From NCBI RefSeq assembly GCF_002215035.1, contig NZ_NKFP01000006.1, positions 2,323,080-2,387,079 on the forward strand: 64,000 nucleotides of DNA, in the 5' to 3' direction. The DNA is from Leptolyngbya ohadii IS1. Lineage in GTDB: Bacteria; Cyanobacteriota; Cyanobacteriia; Elainellales; Elainellaceae. Both the position numbers and the translations under genes were made by a program. Positions 8,981-17,513 of the stretch are shown in pieces (the stretch's first letter is position 1; the number at the start of each line of letters is the position of its first letter). The notes beneath the pieces were generated by a model. That model ran no database searches. It had not been told where the DNA came from and saw nothing but the letters and a program-made list of their open reading frames with translations.

Positions 8981-9284
8981 GTGTTTAAAGTTTGACGCAG
9001 AAACTGATTGACAACCTGATGGATGTAATGCGCGATACAAAATAAATACTGATTGATTAACGCGATCGCGAATGATTTGAGAACATTTAAGGGAATACGT
9101 TAAGCCATCCCGTGAGTCAATAGAAGATTCGCAGCACTAGACGGCTGATCACTGCGGAATTAGAAGATGCGGTGATGGAATTGAGCCGATCGTTTCATCG
9201 CGGGATACTCAGAAAGATACATTGACGGGTACAAAAAGTGATGCTAAGTTGGATTCACTTAACTTGATCTCGAACAGTCAGCTT
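8981..9284. other. Upstream region of the riboswitch-controlled ABC operon
   Basis: No gene is evident. It should contain the promoter of the c-di-AMP riboswitch transcript. A GCGATCGC site lies near 9061. Confidence 0.5.
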
Positions 9285-9405
9285 AATTCAGTCTCATCTA
9301 ACCAAACGAGGCTGAAGCGGAGGAACCAAAATTGGGGCGTATCGCAAGAAGGGCACCTCTCAGCCCTAGCCCGTCAGCTAACTCCGTCGGCATTGAGGGG
9401 AGACT
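9285..9405 (+). promoter_or_regulatory. c-di-AMP riboswitch (ydaO/yuaA class)
   Basis: The conserved blocks of this riboswitch are present in the right order: CGGAGGAACC (9318-9327), TTGGGG (about 9332-9337), AGGGCACCTCT (9350-9360), CCCGTCAGCTAACTCCG (9370-9386), then GGC and AGGGGAG (about 9389-9402). They match, almost base for base, the crystallised Thermoanaerobacter element as I remember it. It binds cyclic di-AMP and, in known cases, switches genes for osmolyte or potassium transport and cell-wall enzymes off. Here the first downstream gene is an ABC permease. A CTGCC...GGCAG hairpin at 9421-9459, between aptamer and gene, may belong to the expression platform. The 5' boundary is approximate. 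Confidence 0.9.
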
Positions 9406-9541
9406 GAAAGCTTTGAGCGTCTGCCTTTTGGTAGTTTTTTGGTAGCTACCTTTGGGCAGCCATGCTGGGGCTCATCAGTATCCTTGACTGTTGGACAGTG
9501 GTTCCCTTGTTCTGTCCACCTTCAACCCTGAGGAGTTCAGG

Positions 9542-10393
9542 ATGGTTTTACAATTCGTAGGTTCGATCGCGGTTGCTGGACAAGCAGCCTGGAAGCGTGT
9601 GCAGCCGATCGTCGTCAAAGAGACCGTTGTGCTGCCTGCTTTAGGTTTCGCAGGTTTGATTTTGCTGTGGTGGGTCATTGCCCTCCTTAACCACGACCTG
9701 ATGCCCACTCCCCCGGAGGCACTTCAGGCAAACCTAGATTATTTGCTGCATCCCTTCTATCGTCGTGGTCCTGGCGATCTGGGAATTGGCTGGCTCCTGC
9801 TGGCAAGTCTGCGTCGCGTCCTGATTGGCTTTAGCCTGGGTGCCCTGGTTGCCATTCCCGCCGGATTTTTGATTGGAATGTCCCGTCCGGCAATGCTGGC
9901 ACTGAATCCCATCATTCAGATTCTCAAGCCCGTTTCGCCGCTGGCATGGTTGCCGATCGCTCTGGCAATTTTCAATCTGGCTGAGCCGTCTGCGATCTTC
10001 GTGATCTTTATTACGTCCCTCTGGTCAACCATCATTAACACTGCGCTGGGTGTATCCAATGTGTCCAAAGATTATCTGGACGTGGCGCGGGTGCTGGAAA
10101 TGCCGCAGTGGAGACGCGTCACAAAAATTATTCTGCCCGCCAGTATGCCCTATATCTTCACAGGGCTGCGAATTAGCTTAGGCATTGCGTGGCTGGTGAT
10201 CGTCGCAGTCGAAATGCTCACAGGCGGCATCGGCATTGGGTTCTTCGTCTGGGATGAATGGAGCCGTCTGAACCTCAGCTCCGTCTTCCTCGCAGTGTTT
10301 GTCATTGGCTTAACCGGACTGATTTTGGACTACATGGTGGTCAAAGTTCAGCAGCTTGTCACTCATCGACGGGTGCGATCGCAGTCTGTTTGA
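9542..10393 (+). CDS. ABC transporter permease, nitrate/sulfonate/taurine type
   Basis: A 283-residue BPD-type permease with about six helices. The EAA loop is at GVSNVSKDYLDVARVLEMP...VTKIILPASMPYIFTGLR, as in SsuC/TauC/NrtB proteins. The ATG at 9542 is preceded by AGGAG at 9531-9535 at ideal spacing; the upstream TTG in the same frame is not needed. The gene opens an operon with a lipoprotein binding protein and an ATPase under a c-di-AMP riboswitch. The substrate is not determined; relatives import nitrate, bicarbonate, cyanate, taurine or aliphatic sulfonates. Confidence 0.85.
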   Translation: MVLQFVGSIAVAGQAAWKRVQPIVVKETVVLPALGFAGLILLWWVIALLNHDLMPTPPEALQANLDYLLHPFYRRGPGDLGIGWLLLASLRRVLIGFSLGALVAIPAGFLIGMSRPAMLALNPIIQILKPVSPLAWLPIALAIFNLAEPSAIFVIFITSLWSTIINTALGVSNVSKDYLDVARVLEMPQWRRVTKIILPASMPYIFTGLRISLGIAWLVIVAVEMLTGGIGIGFFVWDEWSRLNLSSVFLAVFVIGLTGLILDYMVVKVQQLVTHRRVRSQSV

Positions 10394-10882
10394 GTAGCAC
10401 TGAGCAGCACGGGTAGATGAGTAGATGAGTAGATGGGTAGATGAGTAGATGGGTAGATGAGCGAATGGATCGTGACTCGATCGCACAATCATCTCCTGCT
10501 CCTGAAGCATCCAATCTGCTTGTCCGCCTTGTGCAGATAGGGCAATTGTCTATCTACTTTGTAGTGTCTATCTACTCTGTTCTGATTCTTGAATTAGCAG
10601 AAGCGCGATAACCGATCGCTAAATCCATTGTGCAACTGGACGTAAGCAAAACGCCCACCCCGAACTATGCGATTGAAAGGGCGAATTAATAAGGGCGATC
10701 GAAATAAAGTCCTGAAGTGAATCAAGCGAAGTGAATTAAGCGAAGCCAATCAGCAGTTGTCGCCCAAATCTAGTCCGTCAGAGCTATCCGACAAAACGCG
10801 GGCTGGATGCTCTAAGCAATCGAATCAGGTCAGCAAAACCCCTTCCACAAATCCAAAACTCCACTCCCCCACTCCTCACCCC
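10394..10882. other. Spacer within the ABC operon
   Basis: 489 bp between permease and binding-protein genes, with a simple-sequence block at 10412-10462. No terminator was recognised. Confidence 0.5.
10412..10462. repeat. GTAGATGAGTAGATGG simple repeat
   Basis: Five or six units of GGGTAGAT/GAGTAGAT. It resembles the GGATGAGT repeats elsewhere in the window. Confidence 0.8.
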
Positions 10883-12514
10883 ATGAAACATACCCCCCTA
10901 AACCGCCGTGACTTCCTAAAAACCTTCGGAGCCTCTATTGCGGTAACGACTGCTGCAACGACACTAGCTTCCTGTACGGTGAATGCCAACCGTGCGCCTC
11001 AGGGACTGTCGCAAACGGCAACTGAAATGGAACCGATCGTCGATCCTCAGACGCTGGAAAAGCCCAACCTAACGATCGGCTATGTACCCGTGAATGACTG
11101 TGCTCCCTTTGCGATCGCCTGGGAGAAGGGCTTCTTTCGCAAATATGGACTGAATGTCACCCTGAGCCGGGAGGCAAGCTGGGCAACGTCGCGGGATGGC
11201 GTGATCTTCGGTCGGCTGGATGCGTCGCCGGTGGTGTCTGGAGCGGTTACAAATGCTCGAATTGGTGCAGAAGGAGCGCGTCATGCGCCCATGTGTGCCG
11301 CGATGACAATCCACCGACACGGCAATGCAATGACCATGAACCGTGCGATGTGGGAGGCGGGGCTGCGTCCCTGGCATGAGTACAACGGAGACCTGGAGAC
11401 CTTCGGGCGGGATTTTCGCCGCTATTTTGAAGGCTTGCCTGCGGATCAGCGGATCTGGGCAGTGGTGTTGAGTTCTGCCATCTATGAATATTTCATTCGC
11501 TATGTTTCCGCAGCAGCAGGCGTTGACCCGCTGAGTGAGTTTCGCGTGACGATTGTACCGCCGCCCCAGATGGTAACGAATATGCGGATCGGCGCAATGC
11601 AGGCGTACATGGTGGCAGAACCCTGGAACACGCGAGCAATTCAGGGTAACGAAGGAATTGGCTTTACCTTTGCCCAGGGCAAGGAAATCTGGCGCGGACA
11701 TCCCGATCGTCTGCTGGCGGTGATGGAGTCTTTTATCGACGAGAATCCCAAGACCTATCGAGCACTGGTGAAAGCCATGATCGAAGCCTGCCAGTATTGC
11801 AGCAAGCCAGAAAATCGCGAGGAAGTTGCCCAGATCATCACCGGACGTTCCTTCACCGGAGCCAGACCAAAAACCTGCCCCACGCCTACGACGATTACGC
11901 CGGACAATCTGCCCTCCCTGCCCGAATGCGCCACCAAGTTCACAGGTCCAGGAATTATTGGCGAATACAACTACGGCGGATTTGACGGCAAAGACCGCAC
12001 GATCGCCGACACCGACACCACCATCTTCTACGACCTTCCTCCTGACCTCTCAGAACCTGCCCACGCCCACTCGACTTTCCTGTGGCGATCGCAAAGCCTC
12101 TGGCTGATGACCCAAGCCGCCCGCTGGGGACAGATTCGCGAAATTCCCGCCAACGCCGAAGAACTGACGAAAAAAGCTTGGCGATCGGATCTTTACCGCG
12201 AAATTGCCGCCGAAATGAGCATCCCCTGCCCCACCGAAGACTACAAACTAGAACCCGCCACCGCCTTCATCGACCAAAAACCTGCCCCACGCCTACGACG
12301 ATTACGCCGGACAATCTGCCCTCCCTGCCCGAATGCGCCACCAAGTTCACAGGTCCAGGAATTATTGGCGAATACAACTACGGCGGATTTGACGGCAAAG
12401 ACCGCACGATCGCCGACACCGACACCACCATCTTCTACGACCTTCCTCCTGACCTCTCAGAACCTGCCCACGCCCACTCGACTTTCCTGTGGCGATCGCA
12501 AAGCCTCTGGCTGA
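10883..12514 (+). CDS. ABC transporter substrate-binding lipoprotein (NrtA/CmpA-like), C-terminus disrupted
   Basis: The start at 10883 gives a twin-arginine leader (NRRDFLKTFG) and a lipobox (TLAS-Cys31), so it is an exported lipoprotein. The body matches CmpA/NrtA-type binding proteins (LTIGYVPVNDCAPFAIAWEKGFFRKYG; FLWRSQSLWLMTQAARWGQI). Native similarity runs to FIDQK (about 12277). Beyond that, the frame enters a second copy of the gene's own segment (12272-12562) in a shifted frame, giving about 80 foreign residues. The expected 20 or so native C-terminal residues are missing. The damage could be real or an assembly fault. Function of the whole: capture of the unknown anion for the permease at 9542. 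Confidence 0.8.
   Translation: MKHTPLNRRDFLKTFGASIAVTTAATTLASCTVNANRAPQGLSQTATEMEPIVDPQTLEKPNLTIGYVPVNDCAPFAIAWEKGFFRKYGLNVTLSREASWATSRDGVIFGRLDASPVVSGAVTNARIGAEGARHAPMCAAMTIHRHGNAMTMNRAMWEAGLRPWHEYNGDLETFGRDFRRYFEGLPADQRIWAVVLSSAIYEYFIRYVSAAAGVDPLSEFRVTIVPPPQMVTNMRIGAMQAYMVAEPWNTRAIQGNEGIGFTFAQGKEIWRGHPDRLLAVMESFIDENPKTYRALVKAMIEACQYCSKPENREEVAQIITGRSFTGARPKTCPTPTTITPDNLPSLPECATKFTGPGIIGEYNYGGFDGKDRTIADTDTTIFYDLPPDLSEPAHAHSTFLWRSQSLWLMTQAARWGQIREIPANAEELTKKAWRSDLYREIAAEMSIPCPTEDYKLEPATAFIDQKPAPRLRRLRRTICPPCPNAPPSSQVQELLANTTTADLTAKTARSPTPTPPSSTTFLLTSQNLPTPTRLSCGDRKASG
11865..12155 (+). repeat. 291-bp direct duplication, original copy
   Basis: Identical to 12272-12562, offset 407 bp, which changes frame. 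This copy is in the native frame of the binding protein. Confidence 0.95.
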
Positions 12515-12562
12515 TGACCCAAGCCGCCCGCTGGGGACAGATTCGCGAAATTCCCGCCAACG
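12272..12562 (+). repeat. 291-bp direct duplication, second copy
   Basis: Replaces the end of the binding-protein gene and the start of the ATPase gene. At its right end, the binding-protein segment REIPAN runs directly into the ATPase-like GDKTVILDRVN. Confidence 0.95.
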
Positions 12563-13310
12563 GCGACAAAACCGTGATTCTCGATCGAGTGAATTCGATC
12601 GCGTGAATTTGACGATCGGGGCAGACGAATATATTTCAGTGATTGGGCATTCTGGCTGTGGTAAATCAACGCTGCTGAAAATTGTGGCAGGACTGGAGCA
12701 GGCAACATCGGGTTCGGTCTGGCTGGAAGGGCGCGAAGTGCGGAAGCCCGGTGCAGAAAGGATGATGGTGTTTCAGCACTACTCGCTGCTGCCCTGGCTA
12801 ACGGTGCGGGAAAACATTCGGCTGGCGGTGGATGAGGTGATGGGCAAACTCTCAGCTACAGAAAAGCGGGAGATTGTCAACGAACATATTGCAATGGTGA
12901 ACTTAACCCAGGCGGCGGAGAAATATCCGGACGAAATCTCAGGCGGCATGAAACAGCGAGTGGGGATCGCCCGTGCCCTGGCAATTCGTCCGAAGGTGCT
13001 GCTAATGGACGAACCCTTTGGTGCCCTGGATGCCCTGACGCGGGGCAAGCTTCAGCGGCAAGTCCTGGATATCTGGGAGAACCATCGCCAGGCGGTCATG
13101 ATGATCACCCACGATGTTGATGAGGCGCTCTATATGTCCGATCGGATTATTTTGATGACCAATGGACCCGCCGCCCAGATCGGCGAAATCTTAGAGGTGC
13201 CTTTCCCCCATCCGCGCAATCCTAAAGCGCTGCGAGAACTGCCCGAATACTACGAACTGCGGAATCATGCCCTCAATTTTCTCGATCGTCATTTCGGACA
13301 CGACGACTAA
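12489..13310 (+). CDS. ABC transporter ATP-binding protein, 5' end disrupted
   Basis: Native ATPase sequence in this frame begins at about 12603 (VNLTIGADEYISVIGHSG); the preceding 38 residues are read out of frame from the duplicated binding-protein segment. Walker A is GHSGCGKST, the signature is ISGGMKQR, Walker B is KVLLMDEPFGALD, and the switch His lies in MMITHDVDEA. It is the NrtD/SsuB/TauB type. A 14-bp tandem duplication (TCGATCG-A/C-GTGAAT, 12581-12608) adds a frameshift: removing one unit restores GDKTVILDRVNLTIG. If real, a GTG at 12603 could restart translation but would lack the first beta-strand and A-loop, so activity is doubtful. Confidence 0.75.
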   Translation: MAIAKPLADDPSRPLGTDSRNSRQRRQNRDSRSSEFDRVNLTIGADEYISVIGHSGCGKSTLLKIVAGLEQATSGSVWLEGREVRKPGAERMMVFQHYSLLPWLTVRENIRLAVDEVMGKLSATEKREIVNEHIAMVNLTQAAEKYPDEISGGMKQRVGIARALAIRPKVLLMDEPFGALDALTRGKLQRQVLDIWENHRQAVMMITHDVDEALYMSDRIILMTNGPAAQIGEILEVPFPHPRNPKALRELPEYYELRNHALNFLDRHFGHDD

Positions 13311-13574
13311 GATTACTTTTTGTTAGAGTAAATCTGTTCTATTCCTAAAGGTCGCTGTGTAGAGGGTGGGAAAGACCTTACACTGCAATTGATCCCCAAC
13401 CCGATCCCACTGATCCCAGGGGCGATTGCACCTCAAGAACGGTGAGGCGATCGGCTAGATCCCAGATTTACTGAAAAGCGCGCTGTGAATTCCCTGACTT
13501 ACTCGCCCTTGCGACCCACCTATTGACCGTGTTCGTCTCCTATTTCCTCACTTGTCGCTCCTCCAACACTAACC

Positions 13575-14417
13575 ATGCGAATTAAACCGATGCTGCTGCG
13601 CCTACAAAGCGCACTTGGGCAGGATAACCTGAGTCAGCAAATGCTGCTGTATCCCGGCACAGTTTCGGGCATGACTTCAGAAAGCTGCGTGGATTCTGAA
13701 GCGGCGATCGAGACCTCTGATTTTACCGATGCGGATACCGCTAACACTCATTCACGGAGTTTCGCTGAAAGGAATTCCGGCACAGCCGAAGCAGCCGATG
13801 CGACCAACATTGTCATCAGCTACAGTGGCTCCCCTAACAGCCAGACCGCTCTGGACTTTGCCTTCTGGATTGCCCACCAAACCAAGCTATCGACCAATAA
13901 AGCCGTGACCGTCCATGTGGTGTACGTGCTGGATAGCTGCAATTCCCTCGACCTCACCTGTGCGGCAGCGCACGACCTTGAAGGACTCCGCTCCCAGAAC
14001 TTGCGGAAGGAGCAGGTTAGCTGTCTCACGCCTCAAACCGTTTCTCAAAAGAAAACTCGCACCGCAACCAAGTCTCGACCGCTCCGCGCAGCCACCTTCG
14101 GCGGATCGCAGGTCGCCGTTTGCCAACCGCAGGCAATCCAGAGCCGCACAGCCCAATCCCTCACCCACTCCCTCGAAACTGCCGATCGGGTTCTGTGGCA
14201 GGCTCGCTGTCTAGCAGATGAGTGGCGCGGCTCCCTGGAGGCACATTTACGCTTTGGGGCAGTGGCGATCGAACTGCGGCAGGTGGTGGAATCGGTGAAG
14301 GCAGATGTCCTGATGGTGGGCTGCACGACTGGTGAGCACAGTCTGATTCAGCAGTTGCTGGCACCAGAATTTCCCTGTCCGATCCTGGGAATTCCCCATG
14401 AGCTAGAGAAACTGTAG
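13575..14417 (+). CDS. Universal stress protein family
   Basis: A 280-residue protein. After a variable N-terminus, residues 76-100 (NIVISYSGSPNSQTALDFAF) match the first strand and helix of a UspA domain. The C-terminal part (LRFGAVAIELRQVVESVKADVLMVGCTTGEHSLIQQLL) matches the second half, where the G-x2-G-x9-G(S/T) ATP loop is degenerate. A poorly conserved Arg/Ser-rich insertion separates the halves. USPs are cytoplasmic stress or nucleotide-binding proteins. It stands alone, 264 bp after the ABC ATPase. Confidence 0.7.
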   Translation: MRIKPMLLRLQSALGQDNLSQQMLLYPGTVSGMTSESCVDSEAAIETSDFTDADTANTHSRSFAERNSGTAEAADATNIVISYSGSPNSQTALDFAFWIAHQTKLSTNKAVTVHVVYVLDSCNSLDLTCAAAHDLEGLRSQNLRKEQVSCLTPQTVSQKKTRTATKSRPLRAATFGGSQVAVCQPQAIQSRTAQSLTHSLETADRVLWQARCLADEWRGSLEAHLRFGAVAIELRQVVESVKADVLMVGCTTGEHSLIQQLLAPEFPCPILGIPHELEKL

Positions 14418-14556
14418 CCTCAGGCAATTATTTCCCTGATGCAAAGTTAAACATCTTGGAGGGGCGGCTCGCGGGTCGTCCTTGCTTGTATGCCTGCAAC
14501 AAATAATTTATCTGTCAGGCAAATTTCGCGGTCGCCCCCAAGAACACTAAACCACT

Positions 14557-14667
14557 CTCGTTCCAATGCTCTGCGTTGGAATGCAATGGGGAGGCTCTGC
14601 CTCCAGGTCACATGAGTTAGCGGCAGAGCCGCATTCAGGCAATATCCAGGCTGAGCCTGGACACCAG
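14557..14667 (+). repeat. Dispersed hairpin repeat, copy B (full)
   Basis: Begins CTCGTTCCAATGCTCTGCG and ends GGCTGAGCCTGGACACCAG, containing GAGGCTCTGCCTC and GCGGCAGAGCCGC hairpin arms. Near-identical in reverse to 53515-53620. It occupies most of the gap between usp and cysK. Confidence 0.9.
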
Positions 14668-14713
14668 ATTCATAACGTCTATGTACTGCGGAGTTTAATT
14701 CCGTATCCGTGTT

Positions 14714-15694
14714 CTAGCTAACTGGAACTGACAGACCCTTACCTGCCAACCACTCCGGATTAAACAGCCGCGACTGATAACGTGCTCCCCCATCACAGAG
14801 CAGGGTGACGATCGTATGTCCCGGACCCATCTGCTTCGCTAGGGCAACGGCTGCACCGACGTTAATGCCGACAGAACCCCCCATAAACAGACCATCCTTT
14901 CGCATGAGCTGATAGATAATCCGCAGAGCCTCCTGATCGTGAACCTGGATTGCATCGTCGATCGGTACGCCTTCCATATTGGCGGTGACGCGACTGTTGC
15001 CAATGCCCTCTGTGATCGAGCTGCCCTCGATCTGGATTTCGCCAAATTTGGCGTAGCTGTAAAGTCCGCTGCCCATCGGGTCTGCCAGAACGCACTTGAC
15101 GTTGGGACTTTGCTCCTTCAGGTAGAGCGAAACGCCCGCATAGCTGCCACCCGTCCCCGTTGCCGTCACCCAGACATCGATTTTGCCGTTCGTCTGTTCC
15201 CAGATTTCTGGTCCGGTGGTTTCGTAGTGGGCGCGGCGATTTGCCAGATTGTCAAACTGATTTGCCCAGATCGCGTTTTCCATTTCCTCCGCAATTCTGC
15301 CGGACAGCCGCACGTAGTTGTTTGGATCGCGGTAGGGCACAGCGGGAACGGTTCGCACCTCTGCCCCCAGCGTTCGCAGCAAATCGATTTTCTCCTGGGA
15401 TTGGGTGTCGGGAATAATAATCAGACACCTGTAGCCCTTCGCGTTGCAGATATGCGCCAGCCCAATACCTGTGTTTCCGGCGGTTCCCTCTACAACCGTC
15501 CCGCCCGGTTTGAGCAATCCCTGCTCTTCGGCTTCCTGAATAATGTAGAGGGCTGCCCGATCCTTCACAGATCCTCCCGGATTGAGGAATTCCGCTTTGC
15601 CCAAAATCTCGCATCCGGTTTCTTCACTGAGGCTATGCAGCCGAATCAGGGGCGTATTGCCAACTGCACCAACAAATCCGTCCTTAATATCCAT
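14714..15694 (-). CDS. cysK: Cysteine synthase (O-acetylserine sulfhydrylase) family
   Basis: A 326-residue fold-type II PLP enzyme. The PLP lysine is in NPGGSVKDRAA, the phosphate loop is GTGGSY, and substrate recognition is EGTAGNTGIG. It makes cysteine from O-acetylserine and sulfide; cystathionine-type side activities cannot be excluded, because it differs from canonical CysK (TSGNTG is TAGNTG here). The start chosen, MDIKDGFVGAVGNTPLIRL, fits the family; the frame extends 32 residues upstream without similarity. Divergent from purQ, sharing a 138-bp promoter region. Confidence 0.85.
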   Translation of the reverse strand: MDIKDGFVGAVGNTPLIRLHSLSEETGCEILGKAEFLNPGGSVKDRAALYIIQEAEEQGLLKPGGTVVEGTAGNTGIGLAHICNAKGYRCLIIIPDTQSQEKIDLLRTLGAEVRTVPAVPYRDPNNYVRLSGRIAEEMENAIWANQFDNLANRRAHYETTGPEIWEQTNGKIDVWVTATGTGGSYAGVSLYLKEQSPNVKCVLADPMGSGLYSYAKFGEIQIEGSSITEGIGNSRVTANMEGVPIDDAIQVHDQEALRIIYQLMRKDGLFMGGSVGINVGAAVALAKQMGPGHTIVTLLCDGGARYQSRLFNPEWLAGKGLSVPVS

Positions 15695-15832
15695 GCTGGA
15701 AACTGCTTGCTTAGATCTCTCTTTATGATTCTGACCGATCGCGTGCATCCTCATGTTACTTCTCTGGATACCCCTTCCCCTTGATACCATGAGAAAGGCA
15801 GCAGGTTCGCAGCAGAATCAGGAGCAGAAATA

Positions 15833-16528
15833 ATGAAATTTGGCGTGATTGTCTTTCCCGGATCAAACTGCGATCGCGATGTAGCAATGGTGAGCCGCGA
15901 TTTGCTCCAGCAGCCGACGCGCATGATCTGGCACGAAGACAGCGATTTGTCCGATCTGGATGTGGTGATTGTCCCCGGTGGGTTTAGCTACGGCGATTAT
16001 CTGCGCTGTGGGGCGATCGCCCGATTCTCTCCCGCTATGCAAGCCACGATCGAACATGCAAAGCAGGGAAAGTACGTCCTGGGTATCTGTAACGGCTTCC
16101 AGGTGTTGACCGAAGCGGGCTTACTGCCGGGGGCACTGATGCGAAACCGTGACCTGCACTTTGTCTGCGATCGGGTTCCCCTCAAGGTCGAGCGGAATAA
16201 CCTTCCCTGGACACAGAATTATCAGTCGGGACAGGTGATTACTTTACCGATCGCCCACGGGGAGGGCTGCTACTACGCCGATGCCGATACGCTGGCAGAA
16301 CTGGAGGACAACCAGCAGGTGCTGTTCCGCTATGCCACTCCCAGCGGTGATATTGCGCCGGACGCGAATCCCAACGGCTCCCTCAATAATATTGCGGGCA
16401 TTTGCAACCGACAGGGCAATGTGCTGGGCATGATGCCCCACCCAGAACGGGCTGCCGATCCAGCTTTGGGCAATACGGACGGACTGGGGCTGTTTAAGGG
16501 GCTGCTGTCGGTGCTGGTGGAGGCGTAG
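15833..16528 (+). CDS. purQ: Phosphoribosylformylglycinamidine synthase subunit PurQ
   Basis: A 231-residue class I glutamine amidotransferase. The nucleophile Cys is in LGICNGFQ, and His-Glu are in MMPHPERA. It supplies ammonia to PurL in step four of purine synthesis. A Shine-Dalgarno AGGAG lies 9 bp before the ATG. Length and start ([16 protein letters not shown]) are standard. purS and purL are not adjacent. A strong terminator follows at 16671. Confidence 0.95.
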   Translation: MKFGVIVFPGSNCDRDVAMVSRDLLQQPTRMIWHEDSDLSDLDVVIVPGGFSYGDYLRCGAIARFSPAMQATIEHAKQGKYVLGICNGFQVLTEAGLLPGALMRNRDLHFVCDRVPLKVERNNLPWTQNYQSGQVITLPIAHGEGCYYADADTLAELEDNQQVLFRYATPSGDIAPDANPNGSLNNIAGICNRQGNVLGMMPHPERAADPALGNTDGLGLFKGLLSVLVEA

Positions 16529-16539
16529 AGGCGCAGAGT

Positions 16540-16590
16540 AGTGGATGAGTGGATGGGTGGATGGGTGGAGAGCAGAGAGCGGGGGAGACT
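16540..16590. repeat. GGATGGGT simple repeat
   Basis: TGGATGAGTGGATGGGTGGA followed by a G-rich tract; same type as at 2367 and 10412. Confidence 0.75.
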
Positions 16591-16670
16591 GGGGTTTAGA
16601 ATGCTTCCCATCAAAGCCTTCGATCGCCTCTCAAATAAAAATTGCCACTGATTAGCTTTAAAAAAATTAG

Positions 16671-16693
16671 GGTGGGCATTGCCCACCTTTTTG
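16671..16693 (+). terminator. Rho-independent terminator after purQ
   Basis: Stem GGTGGGC/GCCCACC with loop ATT and a run of five T. Confidence 0.9.
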
Positions 16694-16828
16694 TATGTCT
16701 ATGCGTTTGAATTGGAAGCCAAACTATCGACAGAGAGTGCCTTAAATCGTCGAGATTCTTGTGGGGTAGGCGTCCTCGCTCGCCTTTCAGAATCTACCCA
16801 CTGATCCGATTGATTGAATGCACAATCC

Positions 16829-17050
16829 TTAGTCGTTCGTCCACTCTTCCCGTCCCAACAAATCCGCAATGCGATCGCGGAGCAAAAAGTCATTATTTTC
16901 TAAAACGCACTCAACAAATGCCCATTCGCGAGCGGGAATATACTGACAAAGCACATAAATCGGCTGATGACGGCTGATTACGCCTTTGTGAACCAGTTCC
17001 CGCGCTTCGTCCTGAAGCAGATCCATTGAGTAATGAACAGACTGAACCAT
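16829..17050 (-). CDS. DUF4327 family protein
   Basis: A 73-residue cyanobacterial protein with the family pattern SVHYSMDLLQDEARELVHKG, QPIYVLCQYIPAREW, and LENNDFLLRDRIADLLGREEW. No function is known. A purine-rich GAGGGTG ribosome site lies upstream of the ATG. It stands alone, tail-to-tail with purQ. Confidence 0.9.
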   Translation of the reverse strand: MVQSVHYSMDLLQDEARELVHKGVISRHQPIYVLCQYIPAREWAFVECVLENNDFLLRDRIADLLGREEWTND

Positions 17051-17513
17051 GATTCACCCTCTACTGTAGAGATTGGTCTTGAGAAGCAAAAACCTTACAA
17101 AGCAAAAGTAATCTGACGGAAGCTATGGAATTCAATATGAACTACGGGAAACACGCCTCAAATGTGAATCGCAAACAGGATAGATTGCGAACAAAGCAAA
17201 ACGCTGAAAAATTTTATGGGAAAGATAGCCTTAGATCAAGATGTTTGTAGTAGGCTATACTGAATAATTTTTATTCTTGCGCTAATCACCCTTCTCCTAT
17301 ATTAATAAAAATGTCAAAAGTCAGCAAATCCTGACATATACATTTGGAGAGAATTTAGCGAGACATTGGAGAGAGATTTGGGTGTAGCTCTAGCCTAAAC
17401 CGCTTTGGATCTTGTCTCTAAGTTCTCAAAATACTCTGTTGTTTCTCTCAACAGATCTTAAGCACCACTTTATTCTGCGTTAACTTGTCGTTCATTTTGG
17501 GGACTTTGCCAGG
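17051..17513. other. Intergenic region
   Basis: AT-rich upstream region of the DUF4327 gene and downstream region of pdxA. No gene or motif was recognised. Confidence 0.5.

Noticed and set aside
9491-9541. Upstream TTG start for the ABC permease
   Set aside because: The ATG at 9542 has an ideal AGGAG site and fits the family; the extension is polar and falls in the riboswitch leader.
10757-10882. N-terminal extension of the binding lipoprotein
   Set aside because: The Tat leader and lipobox require the start at 10883.
12082-12606. Separate gene across the duplicated segment
   Set aside because: It is the second copy of the binding-protein segment read in its native frame plus out-of-frame sequence, not an independent gene.
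16699-16893. 64-codon minus-strand frame
   Set aside because: Overlaps the DUF4327 gene in another frame and has no family features.
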